A stretch of 8,096 nucleotides of DNA from Bacteroidales bacterium (GCA_031264715.1 JAISDP010000320.1:1-8096); one strand, 5' to 3'; counted from the stretch's first letter, positions 1 through 6,387 are shown. The notes: generated by a model not told the origin, from the letters alone. Numbers and translations: made by a program.

Positions 1-158
1 GCAAGGATATGCCGGCGACTGTCGGATACGGAGGTGATTTGAAATACGCTGATACCGATTTTGTTCAACTCGCGGGCTATAAACGCCGAATTGGTGTCGA
101 TAACCTGCCCGATCAGCAATTCATCACCAATGGTAATGATTTCTACTTTCATCAATAA
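1..158 (+). CDS. 3' end of an unrecognised protein-coding gene (partial)
   Basis: An open frame enters from the left edge; its first whole codon is at position 3 and it runs 51 codons to TAA at 156-158. The other two forward frames hit stops within the first 45 bases, so this is the only coding option on this strand. The visible tail begins K-D-M-P-A-T-V-G-Y-G-G-D-L, is soluble-looking and rich in Asp, Gly and aromatics, and ends F-Y-F-H-Q. It shows no membrane segment, lipobox or motif I can tie to a family. About 160 bp separate it from guaA, which has its own -7 box, so the two need not be co-transcribed. No function is assigned; that it is the end of a real gene is an inference from the open frame and ordinary codon use. 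Confidence 0.6.
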   Translation, partial: KDMPATVGYGGDLKYADTDFVQLAGYKRRIGVDNLPDQQFITNGNDFYFHQ

Positions 159-269
159 TTAAGGAGTGAAACATGAAGTGATGATGCCGCTAAGCAATAC
201 ATTGAAAAATTTAAACTGCGCAAAACTACAATTTTTTTTCAAGCAAATGGGGATAACCGGAAATTCGTT

Positions 270-277
270 TACTTTTG
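270..277 (+). promoter_or_regulatory. Bacteroidetes-type -7 promoter element upstream of guaA
   Basis: TACTTTTG matches the Bacteroidetes primary sigma factor -7 consensus TAnnTTTG exactly. It lies 42 bp before the guaA ATG, which would give a 5' leader of roughly 35 nt. I see no clear TTG at the expected -33 position, so this is a partial match. The leader shows no riboswitch-like structure. Confidence 0.5.
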
Positions 278-319
278 TCGTTATTTTTCCAATGGACAGA
301 ATCCATCATTTAATCCGGT

Positions 320-1840
320 ATGCACGAAAAGATCATCATTCTTGACTTCGGTTCTCAAACAACGCAACTCATCGGTCGCAGATTGAGGGAGTTGAATGTA
401 TATTGCGAAATCGTTCCGTACAACAAGTTTCCCGCGGATGATGCGGATGTGAAGGGGGTAATCCTTTCGGGAAGCCCATTCTCGGTGAACGACCGGGAGG
501 CTTTCAAACCTGATATGTCATCCGTCAGGGGAAAATATCCCATATTGGGAATTTGCTACGGGGCGCAGTACCTGGCCTGGCTGGCTGGCGGCAAAGTGGA
601 AAAGGGCGATTCGCGCGAATATGGCCGGGCAATGCTTACCCCGACCGATAAGGACGACCGGTTATTCAAGGATGTAAAAGATCCATCGCAGGTGTGGATG
701 TCGCATGGCGATACAATAACCGCCATCCCGTCCAATTTTAAGGTGATAGCCACGACCGGTGATGTGGCTGTTGCTGCTTACAAAATCGACGGCGAACCTG
801 CATGGGGCGTACAATTCCATCCCGAAGTGTTTCATACGGAGGACGGGCTGTTGCTGCTCGATAATTTCCTGACGATTTGCGGTATGAAGAAGGACTGGAC
901 GCCCGCTTCGTTCGTCGAAGGAACGGTGGAGATACTCAGGCAGCAATTGGGCGATGACAGGGTGATCCTGGCCCTCTCGGGGGGCGTGGATTCGTCGGTA
1001 ACAGCAGTACTTTTGAACAGGGCTATCGGCAAAAACCTGACCTGTATCTTTGTAGACCATGGATTATTGCGCAAAAACGAGTTCGAAAATGTGCTGCGCG
1101 ACTACGAACACCTGGGATTGAATGTGAAGGGAATCGACGCCAAGGAACGTTTCTACAGCCGGTTGGCCGGCATATCTGATCCCGAGGCGAAACGGAAAAT
1201 CATTGGCAAAGGTTTTATCGACGTGTTTGAGGAAGAGGCACGCCAGCTGGATAATGTCAAATGGCTGGGACAGGGCACGATTTACCCGGACATCATCGAG
1301 TCGCTCTCCATCTCGGGAACGGTGATCAAATCGCACCACAACGTAGGCGGTCTTCCCGAAAAAATGCATATGAAGCTGGTGGAGCCACTCCGCTTGCTAT
1401 TCAAGGATGAGGTACGCCGCGTAGGTCGCGAGTTGGGCATGATGCCGCACCTTCTTAAACGTCAACCGTTTCCCGGTCCGGGGCTGGGCATCCGTATCCT
1501 GGGCGACATCACACCCGAAAAGGTTCGCGTGTTGCAGGACGCCGATGATATATATATCAAAACCCTTCGTGAATGGGATTTGTACGACAAGGTTTGGCAA
1601 GCGGCTGCCATCCTGCTGCCGGTGAAGTCGGTAGGCGTGATGGGCGATGAGCGCACTTACGAGAACGTTATCGCCTTGCGTGCGGTGACCTCTACCGATG
1701 CCATGACGGCCGACTGGGCGCATCTCCCTTACGAATTTCTGGCAAAGGTTTCCAGCGAAATTATCAACAAGGTGCGTGGCGTGAACAGGGTGGTGTATGA
1801 TATCAGTTCCAAGCCGCCGGCTACCATCGAATGGGAATAA
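320..1840 (+). CDS. guaA: GMP synthase (glutamine-hydrolysing)
   Basis: This cytoplasmic enzyme converts XMP, ATP and glutamine to GMP, the last step of de novo guanine nucleotide synthesis. The 506-residue length is normal for a two-domain bacterial GuaA. The N-terminal class I glutamine amidotransferase domain (about 1-190) shows the nucleophile Cys79 in G-I-C-Y-G and the His167/Glu169 pair in F-H-P-E-V. The ATP-pyrophosphatase domain follows, with the P-loop S-G-G-V-D-S-S at 220-226 and H-H-N-V-G-G-L-P-E at 339-347. The C-terminal dimerisation/XMP-binding domain carries R-Q-P-F-P-G-P-G-L-G from 381 and ends K-P-P-A-T-I-E-W-E. All expected catalytic residues are present and the frame is intact. 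ATG 320 gives the standard M-x-x-K-I-I-I-L-D-F-G-S-Q start. The tamL-like gene begins 35 bp downstream on the same strand, so read-through is likely. Confidence 0.97.
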   Translation: MHEKIIILDFGSQTTQLIGRRLRELNVYCEIVPYNKFPADDADVKGVILSGSPFSVNDREAFKPDMSSVRGKYPILGICYGAQYLAWLAGGKVEKGDSREYGRAMLTPTDKDDRLFKDVKDPSQVWMSHGDTITAIPSNFKVIATTGDVAVAAYKIDGEPAWGVQFHPEVFHTEDGLLLLDNFLTICGMKKDWTPASFVEGTVEILRQQLGDDRVILALSGGVDSSVTAVLLNRAIGKNLTCIFVDHGLLRKNEFENVLRDYEHLGLNVKGIDAKERFYSRLAGISDPEAKRKIIGKGFIDVFEEEARQLDNVKWLGQGTIYPDIIESLSISGTVIKSHHNVGGLPEKMHMKLVEPLRLLFKDEVRRVGRELGMMPHLLKRQPFPGPGLGIRILGDITPEKVRVLQDADDIYIKTLREWDLYDKVWQAAAILLPVKSVGVMGDERTYENVIALRAVTSTDAMTADWAHLPYEFLAKVSSEIINKVRGVNRVVYDISSKPPATIEWE

Positions 1841-1860
1841 GGGAAGAGTGGGTTAACAGG

Positions 1861-2022
1861 TAAGAGGTAAAAAAATTGGCAGAGAATATATTTCGCTTTT
1901 GGGCGCTATTGATAGCAAGGGTTGCAACATCGCTTTTTTGCTTTACAACCAAAGCAGGGAAATGCTGTTCCCCACCCTTCATCCGTCATCTTTCACCCGT
2001 CATTCTTGCTTCTTACCTCTTA
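1861..2022. repeat. Inverted repeat flanking the 5' end of the tamL-like gene
   Basis: TAAGAGGTAA at 1861-1870 recurs as its perfect reverse complement TTACCTCTTA at 2013-2022, with 142 bp between. Read on the minus strand, about 1970-2022 is a low-complexity purine-rich run of degenerate GATGACGG/GGTGAA-like blocks. The left arm sits in similar purine-rich filler just after guaA. The segment therefore looks like intergenic repeat DNA, yet the open frame of the next gene passes through it. Ten-base arms could arise by chance, so insertion origin is only an inference. Confidence 0.4.
1862..1867 (+). promoter_or_regulatory. Possible ribosome binding site for a TTG start
   Basis: AAGAGG lies 8 nt before TTG 1876. 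It is the only Shine-Dalgarno-like sequence near the start of this reading frame, which has no ATG before its lipobox. It supports, without proving, TTG 1876 as the initiation codon. It overlaps the left arm of the inverted repeat. Confidence 0.35.
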
Positions 2023-4362
2023 TCCATTGCCTTATCCTCTTGTAATCCGACCAAATATGTCCCAAAAGGCGAATATCTTCTGGAATCGGTTGACGTGAAA
2101 GTTGACAATAAGACAATCGGCAAGGACCAGTTGAAATCATACATCCGGCAACGGCCTAATAAAAAAATTGTGGGTACGAGATTTCACTTATGGTTGTACA
2201 ACTCGTCGAAACTCGATAAAAAAAACAACTGGAACGAATGGTTGCGGAAAAATGGCGAAGAGCCGGTAATATGGCAACAAACCATGACCGACAAATCGGT
2301 GGAACAGTTGGAGGCTTACCTCGAAACAAAAGGTTATTACTATGCCGATGTGACCGATACCGTGATCTTGAAGAAGAAAAAAAGGGCGGATATAATTTAC
2401 AATATCAAAACAGGTTGGCCCTACACGGTGAAAAAGATCGATTATTCTGTCCCCGATACAGCCATTGCACGTCTGATCCTTGCCGATACCCTACATTCGC
2501 TGATCAGTCGGGGCATGCTTTTGGATCATGATGTACTGAAGACGGAACGCAAACGGATCGAAATTAACCTGAAAAATCACGGATATTACAGTTTTGCAGA
2601 AGGATTTATCGATTGCAGTATTGATACGACCGACCTGAACCGGAAAGCCAATATTGAACTCGTTTTTAAGCCGCATACCGAGCGTACGGCGGACAATATG
2701 GTGGTGGAAGCGCCTTATCCGCTGTATTATATCCGTTCGCTGACGGTAAATGCCAGCCTGAGCATGCAAAACCTGATGGAGTCGGCCAGTGACCGGAAAA
2801 CGGCTTCGGATACTTTAAAACATGGCGAAGTGAGTTTCATCGTCCCGCAACGCTTTCCCGTCAGGGCATCCACCATCAGGAGCGCCATATTTGTTTTCCC
2901 GGACTCGCTTTACCGTATTTCCGATGTGAACCAGACTTACCAGCATTTAAACGGGCTGCGCAACTTCAAGCAAATCACTCCCGAATTTACCGAGTATCCG
3001 GGGCAGATTGGCTCGCCGCAACGCGAGTTAGACTGTATGATCAGCCTGTTGCCGTTCACTCGGCAAAATTATACCGTGGAACTGGAAGGCACCAATTCGG
3101 AAGGTAACCTGGGCGGCGGCGTAAGGTTTCAATATCAAAACAAAAGCCTTTTCGGTCATGCCGAAATTTTTGACCTAAGGCTGCGCGGACTGGTGGAAGC
3201 TGTGGCCACTAGAGAAACCGGGGTTGGGGCTTATGAGGCGAAAATGGAATATGAAGCCGAAGCAACTCTCAATGTGCCCAAATTCCTGCTCCCGTTCCGT
3301 TCCAGCCGATTCACGCAAAAATACAATCCCAAAACCGCTTTTTCCATATTGTACAACTACCAGCGGTATCCTGAATACTATACCCGAACGGTATTCAGTA
3401 CTTCGTTCGGTTACAACTGGCGTGGTTCGGACGTGGTCAGTCATCTCGTCAAACCGTTGGACGTAAACTATGTGCAATTGCCCCCGGGATCGATCAGCGA
3501 TAATTTTCAGGCTACCTTGGACAAATACCCGTACCTGAAAAACAGTTACCAGTCACACATGGTGGTGTCGAGCAGCTACACTTTTGTGAGGGACATGCGC
3601 CTGGTGAACAAGGATAATTTTTTCTTTGCCAGGACAAATTTTGAGACAGCCGGGCTGTTGCTCGACGCTGTGTATAAGTTATCCGGTCAAACAAAGCAAT
3701 CGGGACAGTCTTACGAAATGTTCAACAACAACTTTTCGCAATTTATTAAAGGCGATATCGACTTGCGCTATCATTATACCATTAATGAGAATAACCAGAC
3801 AGTAGTCCGGATATTTGCCGGGGTGGGCTGGCCTTACGGTAATTCGAAAAGCACTACTGCAAGCGGCGACGGTACATCGAAAACAGTGGTTGCCATGCCG
3901 TTCGAAAAGAAATATTACGTGGGCGGCGCCAACAGTATACGCGGATGGCGGCTGCGCAGCCTGGGGCCGGGATCGTACAAGGATTCGGCATCTTTTACCT
4001 CGTATCCCAACAACACGGGCGACATTAAGTTGGAAGTCAACCTTGAATACCGGTTCAAGCTGGTAGGGCGGCTGGAGGGCGCACTCTTCATGGATGCCGG
4101 TAACGTGTGGGATTCGCATAAGGATGAAGACCGGTTGGGCGCCGATTTCAGTTTCGACCGGTTCTATCGCGAGATTGCGGTGAGTGGCGGGCTTGGATTG
4201 CGTCTCGACTTCAAATATTTTATCCTCCGAAGCGACTTGGGTATGAAACTGCATGACCCCTCCGGTAATGGACGGTGGGCTTTTACTCCAAAACCGGATG
4301 GAAGCAGGCGGGTAAGCTGGGACGATTTCTGCCTGAGCATCGCTATCGGATATCCATTCTGA
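1876..4362 (+). CDS. tamL: BamA/TamA-family outer-membrane lipoprotein (TamL type)
   Basis: This is an Omp85-superfamily barrel, the lipid-anchored TamA form of Bacteroidetes, expected to work in the outer membrane with TamB in envelope assembly or lipid transport. A lipobox L-S-S-C ends at Cys56 after a hydrophobic stretch (42-55), followed by N-P-T-K-Y-V-P-K-G-E-Y-L-L. I-R-Q-R-P-N at 90-95 is typical of the first POTRA region; POTRA-like repeats extend to about 330-390. The C-terminal half is a beta-barrel with the Omp85 loop-6 motif I-R-G-W at 688-691, and the protein ends in Phe (I-A-I-G-Y-P-F), a good beta-signal. The length of 828 aa is reasonable. The start is odd: no ATG precedes the lipobox, only TTG at 1876 (with AAGAGG upstream) or 1909, leaving about 40 extra residues before the signal peptide. 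No tamB is visible downstream. The family is secure; the start and the symbol are less so. Confidence 0.87.
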   Translation: MAENIFRFWALLIARVATSLFCFTTKAGKCCSPPFIRHLSPVILASYLLSIALSSCNPTKYVPKGEYLLESVDVKVDNKTIGKDQLKSYIRQRPNKKIVGTRFHLWLYNSSKLDKKNNWNEWLRKNGEEPVIWQQTMTDKSVEQLEAYLETKGYYYADVTDTVILKKKKRADIIYNIKTGWPYTVKKIDYSVPDTAIARLILADTLHSLISRGMLLDHDVLKTERKRIEINLKNHGYYSFAEGFIDCSIDTTDLNRKANIELVFKPHTERTADNMVVEAPYPLYYIRSLTVNASLSMQNLMESASDRKTASDTLKHGEVSFIVPQRFPVRASTIRSAIFVFPDSLYRISDVNQTYQHLNGLRNFKQITPEFTEYPGQIGSPQRELDCMISLLPFTRQNYTVELEGTNSEGNLGGGVRFQYQNKSLFGHAEIFDLRLRGLVEAVATRETGVGAYEAKMEYEAEATLNVPKFLLPFRSSRFTQKYNPKTAFSILYNYQRYPEYYTRTVFSTSFGYNWRGSDVVSHLVKPLDVNYVQLPPGSISDNFQATLDKYPYLKNSYQSHMVVSSSYTFVRDMRLVNKDNFFFARTNFETAGLLLDAVYKLSGQTKQSGQSYEMFNNNFSQFIKGDIDLRYHYTINENNQTVVRIFAGVGWPYGNSKSTTASGDGTSKTVVAMPFEKKYYVGGANSIRGWRLRSLGPGSYKDSASFTSYPNNTGDIKLEVNLEYRFKLVGRLEGALFMDAGNVWDSHKDEDRLGADFSFDRFYREIAVSGGLGLRLDFKYFILRSDLGMKLHDPSGNGRWAFTPKPDGSRRVSWDDFCLSIAIGYPF

Positions 4363-4388
4363 TGGAATGTGGAATTTTGTTTTCGAAT

Positions 4389-4421
4389 GGCAAAAAATTT
4401 ATAAAAAGGGTCTCCACCGTC
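4389..4421 (+). repeat. Solitary diverged copy of the 41-bp repeat family
   Basis: This segment, beginning GGCAAAAAATTTATAAAAAG and ending CTCCACCGTC, aligns to the tandem units found at 4937-5223, with only about three or four differences over the first 32 bases. It lies 27 bp after the tamL stop and about 550 bp before the array. It shows the unit occurs as a dispersed element as well as in tandem. Confidence 0.6.
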
Positions 4422-4444
4422 AAAACCTCCTTTGCGGTTTCCAC

Positions 4445-4469
4445 CCTGTCAGCTTTGCAGCCTGACAGG
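4445..4469. repeat. Inverted repeat, possible hairpin downstream of tamL
   Basis: Perfect 8-base arms CCTGTCAG (4445-4452) and CTGACAGG (4462-4469) enclose a 9-base loop. A weaker AAACC/GGTTT pair sits just before it at 4423-4440. There is no T-tract, so it is not a standard intrinsic terminator. It could be a REP-type palindrome or an mRNA 3'-end stabiliser for the tamL transcript. Confidence 0.55.
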
Positions 4470-4475
4470 CAGTCG

Positions 4476-4746
4476 TGGTCGGAAGATGTAATTAAGCTCT
4501 GAAAGAGCTTGGCGTTTGCGAGGTATTCATGCCGCAGGACGTTGCGCCGGCATGGTCGGAAGATTATGGTAATTGTAAATAGCTATGAAAGAGCGATACC
4601 ATTAGCACGGGGCAACGTCGGTAACGCCCTGTGTTCATGATGACGACAAATCCCGTAGCCCTGAAAGGGCGTAATCAATAGCGTAGGGCAACGCCCTACG
4701 GACTAGAGAAGCACAATATTCACCAAGCCCTGTAAGGGCGAAATCA
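4476..4746. repeat. Cluster of four degenerate REP-like hairpin repeats
   Basis: Four copies share a short stem-loop of the form GCCCT-GAA-AGGGC: 4496-4508 (GCTCT/AGAGC), 4582-4594 (imperfect), 4658-4670 (GCCCT/AGGGC) and 4727-4739 (GCCCT/AGGGC). The first three are followed by a second palindromic module. It is clearest in the third copy, CGTAGGGC-AAC-GCCCTACG (4682-4700), and diverged at 4528-4554 and about 4607-4634. The first two copies also share an upstream TGGTCGGAAGAT. Spacing between copies is 86, 76 and 69 bp. A short open frame on the minus strand here is just translated repeat. Similar GCCCTGAAAGGGC elements recur in intergenic DNA of Bacteroidetes and relatives, from memory rather than a search. 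Confidence 0.7.
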
Positions 4747-4936
4747 ATTTTATCCTCAACGCGACAATTGGAATTGCTCCCTTTTATGTGATTTATCTTG
4801 TGTATGCAATTCTCCAGCACATACGGAAAAACAAGCCCATGTTATGGAATTGCATCATATCTTTCTAAAATAAAAAGCATTATTGAATAATTTGATATTT
4901 TTACCGGACAGCAGTGAAAAAAATTGTAAAAAGTGC

Positions 4937-5223
4937 TTCCATCGGCGATGGTGAGGCAAAAAATTTATAAGAAGGGTTTCCATCGGCGATGGTGAGGCAA
5001 AAAATTTGTAAGAAGGACTTCCATCGGCGATGGTGAGGCAAAAAATTTATAAGAAAGGTTTCCATCGGCGATGGTGAGGCAAAAAATTTATAAGAAGGAC
5101 TTCCATCGGCGATGGTGAGGCAAAAAATTTATAAGAAGGGTTTCCATCGACGATGGTGAGGCAAAAAATTTGTAAAAAGGATTTCCATCGGCGATGGTGA
5201 GGCAAAAAAATTATAAAAAGGAT
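4937..5223. repeat. Tandem array of seven 41-bp units
   Basis: Seven head-to-tail units start at 4937, 4978, 5019, 5060, 5101, 5142 and 5183, each exactly 41 bp. Each unit opens TTCCATCGGCGATGGTGAGG, continues with an A-tract CAAAAAATTT and ends in a purine-rich TATAAGAAGG-like tail. Differences between units are a few point changes, mostly in the last third (tails GGGT, GGAC, AGGT, GGAT). The sixth unit has one change at the palindrome centre and the seventh has AAAAAAATT in place of AAAAAATTT. The period is not a multiple of three and stops occur in the units, so it does not encode a repeat protein. There are no variable spacers. Diverged sequence follows in the same register on the right (5224-5264) and more weakly on the left (4896-4936). 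Confidence 0.93.
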
Positions 5224-5264
5224 TTCTGTTTGGAACGGAGAGACAAAACATTTCTTGGTTCTAT
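5224..5264. repeat. Decayed edge unit of the 41-bp array
   Basis: Immediately after the seventh unit, the next 41 bases keep the register (TTC at the start, GGAGAGACAAAACATTT in the middle) but have lost the palindrome and much of the tail. This is the expected picture of an array homogenised in the centre and drifting at its edge. A still weaker match lies at 4896-4936 on the left side. Confidence 0.5.
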
Positions 5265-5313
5265 AACGTTTTGTGTGGTTATTCCCTCAAAAAAAACCTT
5301 ATTTTCCTGACTT

Positions 5314-5329
5314 CGACACTTGGGTGTCG
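5314..5329 (+). other. Small perfect hairpin before the 5372 promoter
   Basis: CGACAC-TTGG-GTGTCG forms a perfect 6-bp stem with a 4-base loop. Five T residues follow at 5336-5340 after a 6-base gap, so it is at best a weak terminator-like element. It lies between the tandem array and the promoter at 5372-5402, where it might insulate the two. Confidence 0.35.
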
Positions 5330-5371
5330 CAAACGTTTTTGGCTGCTTGAGAATTGCACCCCCAATATTTT

Positions 5372-5402
5372 TTTGTTTTTGTTCAAGAAGAATTTATCTT
5401 TG
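5372..5402 (+). promoter_or_regulatory. Strong Bacteroidetes promoter (TTTG - 19 bp - TATCTTTG)
   Basis: TTTG at 5372-5375 and TATCTTTG at 5395-5402 match both Bacteroidetes housekeeping promoter elements with the expected 19-bp spacing. This is the best forward promoter in the window. Transcription would start near 5407-5410, about 30 nt before the ATG at 5438. A small stem, TTTTTG-ATT-CAAAAA (5413-5427), would lie at the very 5' end of the RNA. Confidence 0.7.
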
Positions 5403-5437
5403 CACTTTCTGATTTTTGATTCAAAAACACTTTGGCC

Positions 5438-5587
5438 ATGTCAAAATCTTTAGAAAGCCTGTTGCGAATATCGTTCGGTAAATCACCGGATGGTACGCCT
5501 TTTACAGAGAGAAGATACTTACTCTTTGCCGTAAAAATATCATACCTGCAATATGTAGGTATGGCGTTTTTTGTAATACATCCCTAA
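5438..5587 (+). CDS. Possible 49-aa small protein, unrecognised
   Basis: ATG 5438 opens a 49-codon frame ending at TAA 5585-5587, placed about 30 nt downstream of a strong promoter. The product starts M-S-K-S-L-E-S-L-L-R and ends V-G-M-A-F-F-V-I-H-P. It is basic in the first half and hydrophobic in the last third, too weakly for a confident membrane segment. There is no clear Shine-Dalgarno, as is usual in this group. A terminator-like hairpin at 5541-5572 falls inside the last third of the frame. Either that hairpin is not used, or the true product is a short RNA and the frame is accidental or a remnant of a longer gene. I recognise no family. Confidence 0.3.
   Translation: MSKSLESLLRISFGKSPDGTPFTERRYLLFAVKISYLQYVGMAFFVIHP
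5541..5572 (+). terminator. Intrinsic terminator-like hairpin inside the 49-codon frame
   Basis: CATACCTGCA (5541-5550) pairs with TGTAGGTATG (5554-5563), ten pairs including one G-T wobble, across a 3-base ATA loop. Six T residues follow at 5567-5572. The T-tract starts three bases beyond the stem, and stem GC content is moderate. It would end a transcript of about 165 nt from the 5372-5402 promoter. Confidence 0.5.
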
Positions 5588-5724
5588 TATTGACGGTAAC
5601 TTTTTTAAGACTGCGTACAACATAAGCACATAACATGTTTTTATATATTAATATATTATAATTTTTTAACCTTAAATTTTTAATTTTTAACCTTTAATTT
5701 TTTTAATTTTTAATTTTTTAACCA
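5588..5724 (+). other. AT-rich leader with repeated TTAATTTTTAA blocks
   Basis: The bases before the 5725 gene become extremely A/T-rich from about 5636. Between 5657 and 5721 blocks like TTAATTTTTAA and TTAACC recur several times, finishing TTTTTTAACCA just before the ATG. No Shine-Dalgarno is present; such unstructured leaders are common in Bacteroidetes genes. I find no perfect TAnnTTTG here. TAACTTTT at 5596-5603 is one base off and is the best promoter candidate. Confidence 0.4.
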
Positions 5725-6306
5725 ATGAAGAAAGTAATTTTAAGTGTTGTTTTGATCTGTGCGGCTTTGATCGTAAAAGCAGAGGAATATAAGCCGTTTC
5801 GTGTTGATCTGGGCTTGGGTTATGCCATCCCCAAAGGCGGTGGCGGAGTATTGTTCTCCCTTGAACCCAAGTACTCCATTACGCCCAATATCACGGCAGG
5901 TATTCGCGCCGAATGGGCGGGTATGGCAAAAATCAAGTGGGAACTTGAAAACGGCGTGCTAAAAGACAATGGCGATACGGAATTAAAATTTTCCGGTTCG
6001 TACCTGGCCACCGGCGATTATCATTTCATGACCAGCAAATTCCGTCCGTTTGGAGGGTTAGGGCTTGGCGTATATTCGACAAGCGGTGTAGAGTTTTCGC
6101 TCAATGATGGAGGAAATCTTGATGGCAACAGTGACCTCGGCGGAGGCAAAACTAATTTTGGTTTTATGCTTCGTGCCGGGTTCGACATATCCCATTGTCG
6201 CCTTGCTGCCGAATACAATTTTGCCGGGAAGGATAGCTTCGATAAATCATGCAACTATCTCAGCATTAAATTCAGCGTGTATATTGGCGGCGGCATAGTT
6301 AAATGA
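5725..6306 (+). CDS. Small outer-membrane beta-barrel protein
   Basis: The 193-aa product begins M-K-K followed by a hydrophobic core and a probable signal peptidase I site V-K-A|E after residue 19. The rest alternates polar and nonpolar residues in about eight strands (roughly 24-34, 41-50, 56-66, 85-100, 105-117, 143-153, 157-167, 177-189). The motif F-R-P-F-G-G-L-G-L-G-V-Y at 106-117 is typical of the eight-stranded OMP_b-brl/OmpX-like family in Bacteroidetes. A Gly/Asn/Asp-rich stretch at 123-141 would be an extracellular loop. The chain ends G-G-G-I-V-K rather than in an aromatic, so the beta-signal lies slightly internal (Y-L-S-I-K-F-S-V-Y). It has an AT-rich leader and its own terminator, so it is probably monocistronic. 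The ligand or role cannot be read from sequence. Confidence 0.85.
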   Translation: MKKVILSVVLICAALIVKAEEYKPFRVDLGLGYAIPKGGGGVLFSLEPKYSITPNITAGIRAEWAGMAKIKWELENGVLKDNGDTELKFSGSYLATGDYHFMTSKFRPFGGLGLGVYSTSGVEFSLNDGGNLDGNSDLGGGKTNFGFMLRAGFDISHCRLAAEYNFAGKDSFDKSCNYLSIKFSVYIGGGIVK

Positions 6307-6330
6307 TCGTTGGGATACATTAATAAAAGA

Positions 6331-6358
6331 AAAAAGGCGGGTTTCCGCCTTTTTTTTT
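6331..6358 (+). terminator. Rho-independent terminator after the barrel gene
   Basis: AAAAAGGCGG (6331-6340), loop GTTT, then CCGCCTTTTT (6345-6354) and a continuing T-run to 6358 form a classic intrinsic terminator 24 bp after the stop at 6306. The A-run on the left makes it likely to work in both directions, so it could also stop leftward transcripts passing the tRNA terminator. Confidence 0.93.
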
Positions 6359-6387
6359 AACCTGTCGCCGTTCCGCAGTGAAAATGG

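Noticed and set aside
278..319. Guanine/purine riboswitch before guaA
   Set aside because: The leader from the -7 box to the ATG is only about 35-40 nt, too short for a purine aptamer, and I see no conserved core.
181..345. 54-codon frame from ATG 181 overlapping the start of guaA
   Set aside because: It runs through the guaA promoter and into the guaA start in another frame, with no recognisable motif and no well-placed ribosome binding site of its own.
3679..4254. 191-codon minus-strand open frame inside the tamL-like gene
   Set aside because: It is antisense to the conserved barrel region with Omp85 motifs; its translation has no recognisable domain and no promoter.
4635..4820. 61-codon minus-strand open frame
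   Set aside because: Its sequence is mostly the translated REP-like hairpin repeats, a common false gene call.
4937..5223. CRISPR array
   Set aside because: The whole 41-bp unit repeats, with no unique spacers between repeats, and no cas genes are in the window.
5271..5453. 60-codon plus-strand frame across the promoter region
   Set aside because: It crosses the hairpin at 5314 and the strong promoter at 5372-5402, has low-complexity F/L/K composition, and would start upstream of the likely RNA start.
5588..5620. ECF-type sigma promoter (GTAAC ... CGTA) before the barrel gene
   Set aside because: The spacing of about 13 bp between the two elements is too short for the usual 16-17 bp, so I do not call it.
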